From Chloroflexota bacterium (GTDB taxonomy: Bacteria > Chloroflexota > UBA6077 > FW602-bin22 > JACPQP01), in contig JACPQP010000282.1 in assembly GCA_016190465.1 (NCBI GenBank), positions 1-8,503 on the forward strand: 8,503 nt of DNA, in the 5' to 3' direction. The notes beneath the pieces are model-generated. The model did not search any database and was not told where the DNA came from. It was given only the letters and a program-made list of their open reading frames with translations. Shown piece by piece: positions 5,383 through 8,503 of this stretch; position 1 is the first letter of the stretch, and each line of letters opens with the position of its first letter. Position numbers and translations under genes: made by a program.

Positions 5383-8366
5383 CAACGCACGGGCGCAAAC
5401 CGCTGCACGCGGTTGTTCTGGCTGTCGACGACGAAGACGTTGCCCGCGGCGTCCAGCGCGATGCCGGTCGGCAGTTGCAGCGAGCTCGCATCTTTGCCAA
5501 ACTTGCCCCATACCGCCAGGATCTGCCCGGTCGGGCCGAACTTCAGGACCCGGTGGTTCTCCGGATCCGTCACATAGGCGTTCCCCTCGGCGTCGAGCGC
5601 CAGGTACGGCTTGTTGATGACCGACTGGCTCTCCCAGCCCAGCACGGGCCACTGCGCGACGTAGCGGTGCTGGTTGTTGAACTTCTGGACCCGGTTGTTC
5701 CAGGCATCGGCGACGTAGATGTTTCCGCCCGGATCCACCGTGATGCCGACCGGCTCGCTGAACACGCCTTCGCCCGCGCCGCGTCCGCCAAACTGCGCGA
5801 TGAAGCGGCCGTCGGCGCCGAACTTCGCGACGCGGTGGTTCCCGGTGTCGGTGACGTAGACGCTCCCATCAGGGGTCACGGCGACACCGCGCGGGCCGAA
5901 GAACTCGCCGGGCTGCGAGCCGGGTTGCCCGTTGGGCGAGCCGAACTTCTGGAGGAACTCGCCGCCGGAGCTGAACTTCTGGACCCGATGATTCCAGGTG
6001 TCGGCGACGTACACGAGGCCCTCTTTGTCGACGGCGATGCCCCACGGCCCCCCAAACTCGCCGCTGAACTGGCCATCGCCGTTGCCTTTGCTCCCCCAGG
6101 CCAGGACGAACTGTCCGCGGGCATCGTACCTCACGACCCGGTAATTGGAGCTGTCGAGGACGAACAGGTCGCCGCTCGGACCCAGGGCGATACCCTTTGG
6201 CAGGTTCAGCTTGCCGTCGCCGTCGGTCGGCCCGATCGTCTGAGCGGCCGGAACCGTCCGCGTCCGAGCCTCGTACAGCGCGTCATCGGCGGTCTGGGAT
6301 GCGGCAGAGGGCGCAGTCCAGGCGCCGGCGGCCAGGTCTCGACGCACGAACATCAGGAAGTCGGTCGAGCCGAGCTGATTCCACGGCTCCCGGTACAGGA
6401 TGTACCGCCAGAGCCGGCCGCGCACCTCGGGGGCACTCATGTCTTTCAGAATCTTGTCGAAGGTGAAGCTGCGGTAGTCCTCGGGGAACCACCAGCGCAG
6501 CCGGTAGCGCTGCATGACGTACTTGTTCCCCAGCACCTGCTTGAAGCGGGTCTCTCCCTGGTTGTCGTAGCCGACGATGACGATGGGCGCATCGGCCGGC
6601 ACGTTCGTCGAGGAGCCAAGGAAGACCTTCTTCTTGTAGTCGCGCAGGTACCACTCGAATGGCCAGCTCACGCCGGAGTCGTAGACGACCGGGAAGGTGT
6701 CCTTGACCGCGCCGGTGCGGAAGGTGAGCCGCTCCACCTCGCTCATCACCTGCCCCACGTCGGGTGAGGTCTGGGTGTAGACGATCATCTCGACCGGGAT
6801 GTCGCCGTGGTAGTAGGCGGCCTGCCAGGCTGTCCGAATCGAGAGTGGCATCAGGATGGCGAGCAGCACGACGCTGGCGAGCTTGCCGACGGACTTCAGG
6901 CCGAGCTGCTGGCCGTAGAACACAATGACCGCGACCAGGGCGGTGAAAACGATCAGCAACACCACCCACGAGAACACCGCCTGCTGCTGGTCGAGCGTCC
7001 ACACGCCGGTGAGCGGCGGCATCCGGGTGCCCAGCAGGGCGCCCGCGGCCACCACCGCCAGCGCCATCGCCAGGCCGGCCTGAGCCGCGCCCCGCTCGTA
7101 CATCGCCCGCCAGTTGATCGACTCGAAGAGACGTCCGAGGGTCATGCCGGCGAGGATGACCAGCGGCTCGGCGATGTGGCTGACCAGCCAGGGCATCTTC
7201 TCCGACGCCCAGGTGTACATCGCCAGCGACGAGAGGAACCACCACACCAGGAAGAGCGCGAAGGTGTTGTCGCGGCGCTTGAGCCAGTAGACGACACCGG
7301 CCAGGCCGAAGATCACCGCGACGAAATCGTAGAGCGGCAGGAGCAGCAGGTAGTAGTACCACGGCTGATTGCCCCGAGCGACATTCTGCTGCTCGGTCCA
7401 GTACTTGAGGCCGCCGACCGCGCCGGTCGCGAAGCCAACCGGGTTCGAGAAGAACGTCGTGAAGAGGACGACGAAGATGCCCCAGAAGACCGCCGCCGCG
7501 ATCAGCCACTCCCGCCGTCGCCAGCGCAGGCCGAGGCCAACGCTGACGACCGCCAGCGCCACGAACACCACGCCGTAGGTGAAGTAGTCCACCGTTCGCC
7601 GGGTCAGGACGAGCGCGATTGGGCCGATCACCGCGGCCCCGAGCGGCAGGAACAGTGTCCCCATTGTCCAGAGCAGCTCGCCGGCGGGGGTAAGCTGCGC
7701 CGGAGGATGGAGAAGTGTCAGCCAGCTTCTCGCTCGCTCGCGCAGGCTCACCACCAGCAGGAACGAGGCGAAGATGAGCACGTTGAAGTAGGTGCTCTCT
7801 TTCGTCGCGAACTGCCAGCTCAGCCCGGCCGCCGTGACGTACAGATAGAGTGGCCGCCGGTCGGCGAGGTAAGAGAACACGCCGTAGACCGTGAGCGCCA
7901 GCGGCACCCACATCTGGGCGTCCTCGCGGGCGAACCGGGAAAAGTAGAGCAGCGAGGGCGAGAAGGCGATGAGCGCCGCGGCCGAGAAAGCGCCGGTGTG
8001 ACCGATGAAGCGCCGAAACAGGTAGGGCGTGAAAACCAGAATGGTCCCAACCAGCGCGGGCGCGAACCGCACCGTCGCGTCCACCGCGCCAAACAGCACG
8101 TACATCAGCGCCATGATGTGGAACTGGAACGGCCCGTGCATCATCGGGTCGTGCTTGTAGCCCTTGCCGATGTACAGATAGTACGAATAGACGGCGTGGA
8201 GGCTCTCGTCGTGGTGCAGCATGCGCGGGCCAAGGTCCCACAAGCGCATCACGCCGGCAAACAGGATCAGCACGATGTACGCCGCCTGCTCGCGCGAGAT
8301 CGGTAGTGTCGCCGAGAGCGGCCGGAGAAAGAATGGGGTCGCCATCGGTCGCTCAGCCAGTTGCAT
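5382..8366 (-). CDS. TIGR03663/Agl23-like GT-C membrane protein fused to a six-repeat NHL propeller
   Basis: This 994-aa protein has two parts. Residues about 27-515 form a GT-C-type membrane domain with roughly 14-16 hydrophobic helices. It has the family's first-outer-loop signature LHHDESLHA (Asp53-Glu54, expected acidic catalytic or metal site), then YKHDPMMHGPFQFH (70-83), FSRFAREDAQ (142-151), FATKE (186-190), QPWYYYLLLLPLYDF (334-348) and ASEKMPWLVSH (387-397), all typical of TIGR03663 proteins. Residues about 520-680 form a soluble domain, followed by an Ala/Thr-rich linker (680-715). Residues 720-994 hold six NHL repeats, each with a GIAL/GVAV...G.(V/I)YVAD...N(H/N)RVQKF pattern, enough for one six-bladed propeller, probably outside the membrane. 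The role is presumably sugar transfer to an envelope or secreted acceptor; TIGR03663 founders are linked to archaeal N-glycosylation, but the bacterial substrate is unknown. The propeller may bind acceptor or cell wall. ATG at 8366 is chosen over the Met at codon 8 because GGTGAGG lies seven bases before it. The stop overlaps the next start (TGATG). Confidence 0.92.
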   Translation of the reverse strand: MQLAERPMATPFFLRPLSATLPISREQAAYIVLILFAGVMRLWDLGPRMLHHDESLHAVYSYYLYIGKGYKHDPMMHGPFQFHIMALMYVLFGAVDATVRFAPALVGTILVFTPYLFRRFIGHTGAFSAAALIAFSPSLLYFSRFAREDAQMWVPLALTVYGVFSYLADRRPLYLYVTAAGLSWQFATKESTYFNVLIFASFLLVVSLRERARSWLTLLHPPAQLTPAGELLWTMGTLFLPLGAAVIGPIALVLTRRTVDYFTYGVVFVALAVVSVGLGLRWRRREWLIAAAVFWGIFVVLFTTFFSNPVGFATGAVGGLKYWTEQQNVARGNQPWYYYLLLLPLYDFVAVIFGLAGVVYWLKRRDNTFALFLVWWFLSSLAMYTWASEKMPWLVSHIAEPLVILAGMTLGRLFESINWRAMYERGAAQAGLAMALAVVAAGALLGTRMPPLTGVWTLDQQQAVFSWVVLLIVFTALVAVIVFYGQQLGLKSVGKLASVVLLAILMPLSIRTAWQAAYYHGDIPVEMIVYTQTSPDVGQVMSEVERLTFRTGAVKDTFPVVYDSGVSWPFEWYLRDYKKKVFLGSSTNVPADAPIVIVGYDNQGETRFKQVLGNKYVMQRYRLRWWFPEDYRSFTFDKILKDMSAPEVRGRLWRYILYREPWNQLGSTDFLMFVRRDLAAGAWTAPSAASQTADDALYEARTRTVPAAQTIGPTDGDGKLNLPKGIALGPSGDLFVLDSSNYRVVRYDARGQFVLAWGSKGNGDGQFSGEFGGPWGIAVDKEGLVYVADTWNHRVQKFSSGGEFLQKFGSPNGQPGSQPGEFFGPRGVAVTPDGSVYVTDTGNHRVAKFGADGRFIAQFGGRGAGEGVFSEPVGITVDPGGNIYVADAWNNRVQKFNNQHRYVAQWPVLGWESQSVINKPYLALDAEGNAYVTDPENHRVLKFGPTGQILAVWGKFGKDASSLQLPTGIALDAAGNVFVVDSQNNRVQRFAPVR

Positions 8367-8373
8367 TATTCCG

Positions 8374-8380
8374 CCTCACC
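8374..8380 (-). promoter_or_regulatory. Ribosome binding site of the TIGR03663-NHL gene
   Basis: The minus strand reads GGTGAGG, seven bases before the ATG at 8366. The alternative in-frame ATG at 8345 has only GCTGAGCG upstream, which is weaker. This supports the longer N-terminus. Further upstream (8381-8503) I see no convincing -35/-10 pair; a small hairpin at 8396-8415 (GGCAGG/CCTGCC, 8-base loop) is the only other structure. The promoter may lie beyond the window. Confidence 0.6.
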
Positions 8381-8480
8381 TTCCTCTTCAGTCGGGGCAG
8401 GCCCCCGTACCTGCCTGGTAGCACACCCATTCGGCATTGGTGCCCCCCAACCGGCGCCCGGCTAGGGAATCGGGGGGACA

Positions 8481-8503
8481 TCTCTCCCCTCTACCCCCTA
8501 CCC
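8481..8503. repeat. Edge of another GC-rich dispersed repeat copy
   Basis: The last bases read TCTCTCCCCTCTACCCCCTACCC, close to the CCCTCTCCC and CCCCCTACC parts of the repeat at 2391-2430 and 4466-4507. The window ends before a partner arm would appear, so the assignment rests on composition and partial match only. Confidence 0.35.

Noticed and set aside
5383..5652. N-terminal extension of the second glycosyltransferase by 90 codons
   Set aside because: This stretch is the other-frame shadow of NHL repeats in the preceding gene, with no hydrophobic or domain features. The TGATG start gives a sensible protein.
5358..8306. Long plus-strand frames (469 and 499 codons) opposite the NHL-fused gene
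   Set aside because: They mirror the minus-strand codons and encode highly charged low-complexity sequence with no domain. The minus-strand protein has clear family motifs along its full length.

Overview
The window is very G+C-rich, and all well-supported genes lie on the minus strand. The two large membrane proteins are a GT-C enzyme of the TIGR03663/Agl23-like type fused to NHL repeats, and a second ArnT/PMT-like GT-C protein. This pair, together with a dense background of GC-rich dispersed palindromes, best fits a Chloroflexota bacterium (Thermomicrobia- or Sphaerobacter-like, or an uncultured relative). That placement is inferred from family recall, not from a database search.

Layout in the direction of transcription (high to low coordinates): (1) 8367-8503 is a leader with a ribosome binding site and the edge of a dispersed repeat. 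(2) 5382-8366 encodes a 994-aa polytopic membrane protein whose C-terminus is a six-repeat NHL propeller. (3) 2809-5382 encodes an 857-aa polytopic glycosyltransferase-like protein whose start overlaps the previous stop (TGATG). (4) 2072-2808 is a 737-bp non-coding stretch packed with repeats: a 7-bp tandem array, a nested palindrome folding into a three-way junction, a 62-bp inverted repeat, an 8-bp tandem array, and finally a near-consensus promoter. (5) 158-2071 is dxs, the first enzyme of the MEP isoprenoid pathway. (6) 1-157 holds a strong hairpin and what looks like the first codons of another minus-strand gene that leaves the window.

The two membrane proteins probably form one translationally coupled operon acting at the cell envelope, where GT-C enzymes transfer sugars from polyprenyl-phosphate carriers. 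dxs has its own promoter and probably feeds the same polyprenyl pool, but this functional link is only inference.

The most unusual thing here is a dispersed, hairpin-centred GC-rich repeat. It appears in the intergenic region and apparently at the window edge, and also three times inside the coding sequence of the second glycosyltransferase. There it is translated in frame as Pro/Ser- and Gly/Arg-rich segments. By topology the three segments fall in the N-terminal tail and in loops on the cytoplasmic side, while the exoplasmic and membrane parts look intact. This resembles in principle the protein-coding palindromic elements known from Rickettsia, but the sequence is different and the copies are accompanied by an 8-bp GGGGCGAC tandem tract.
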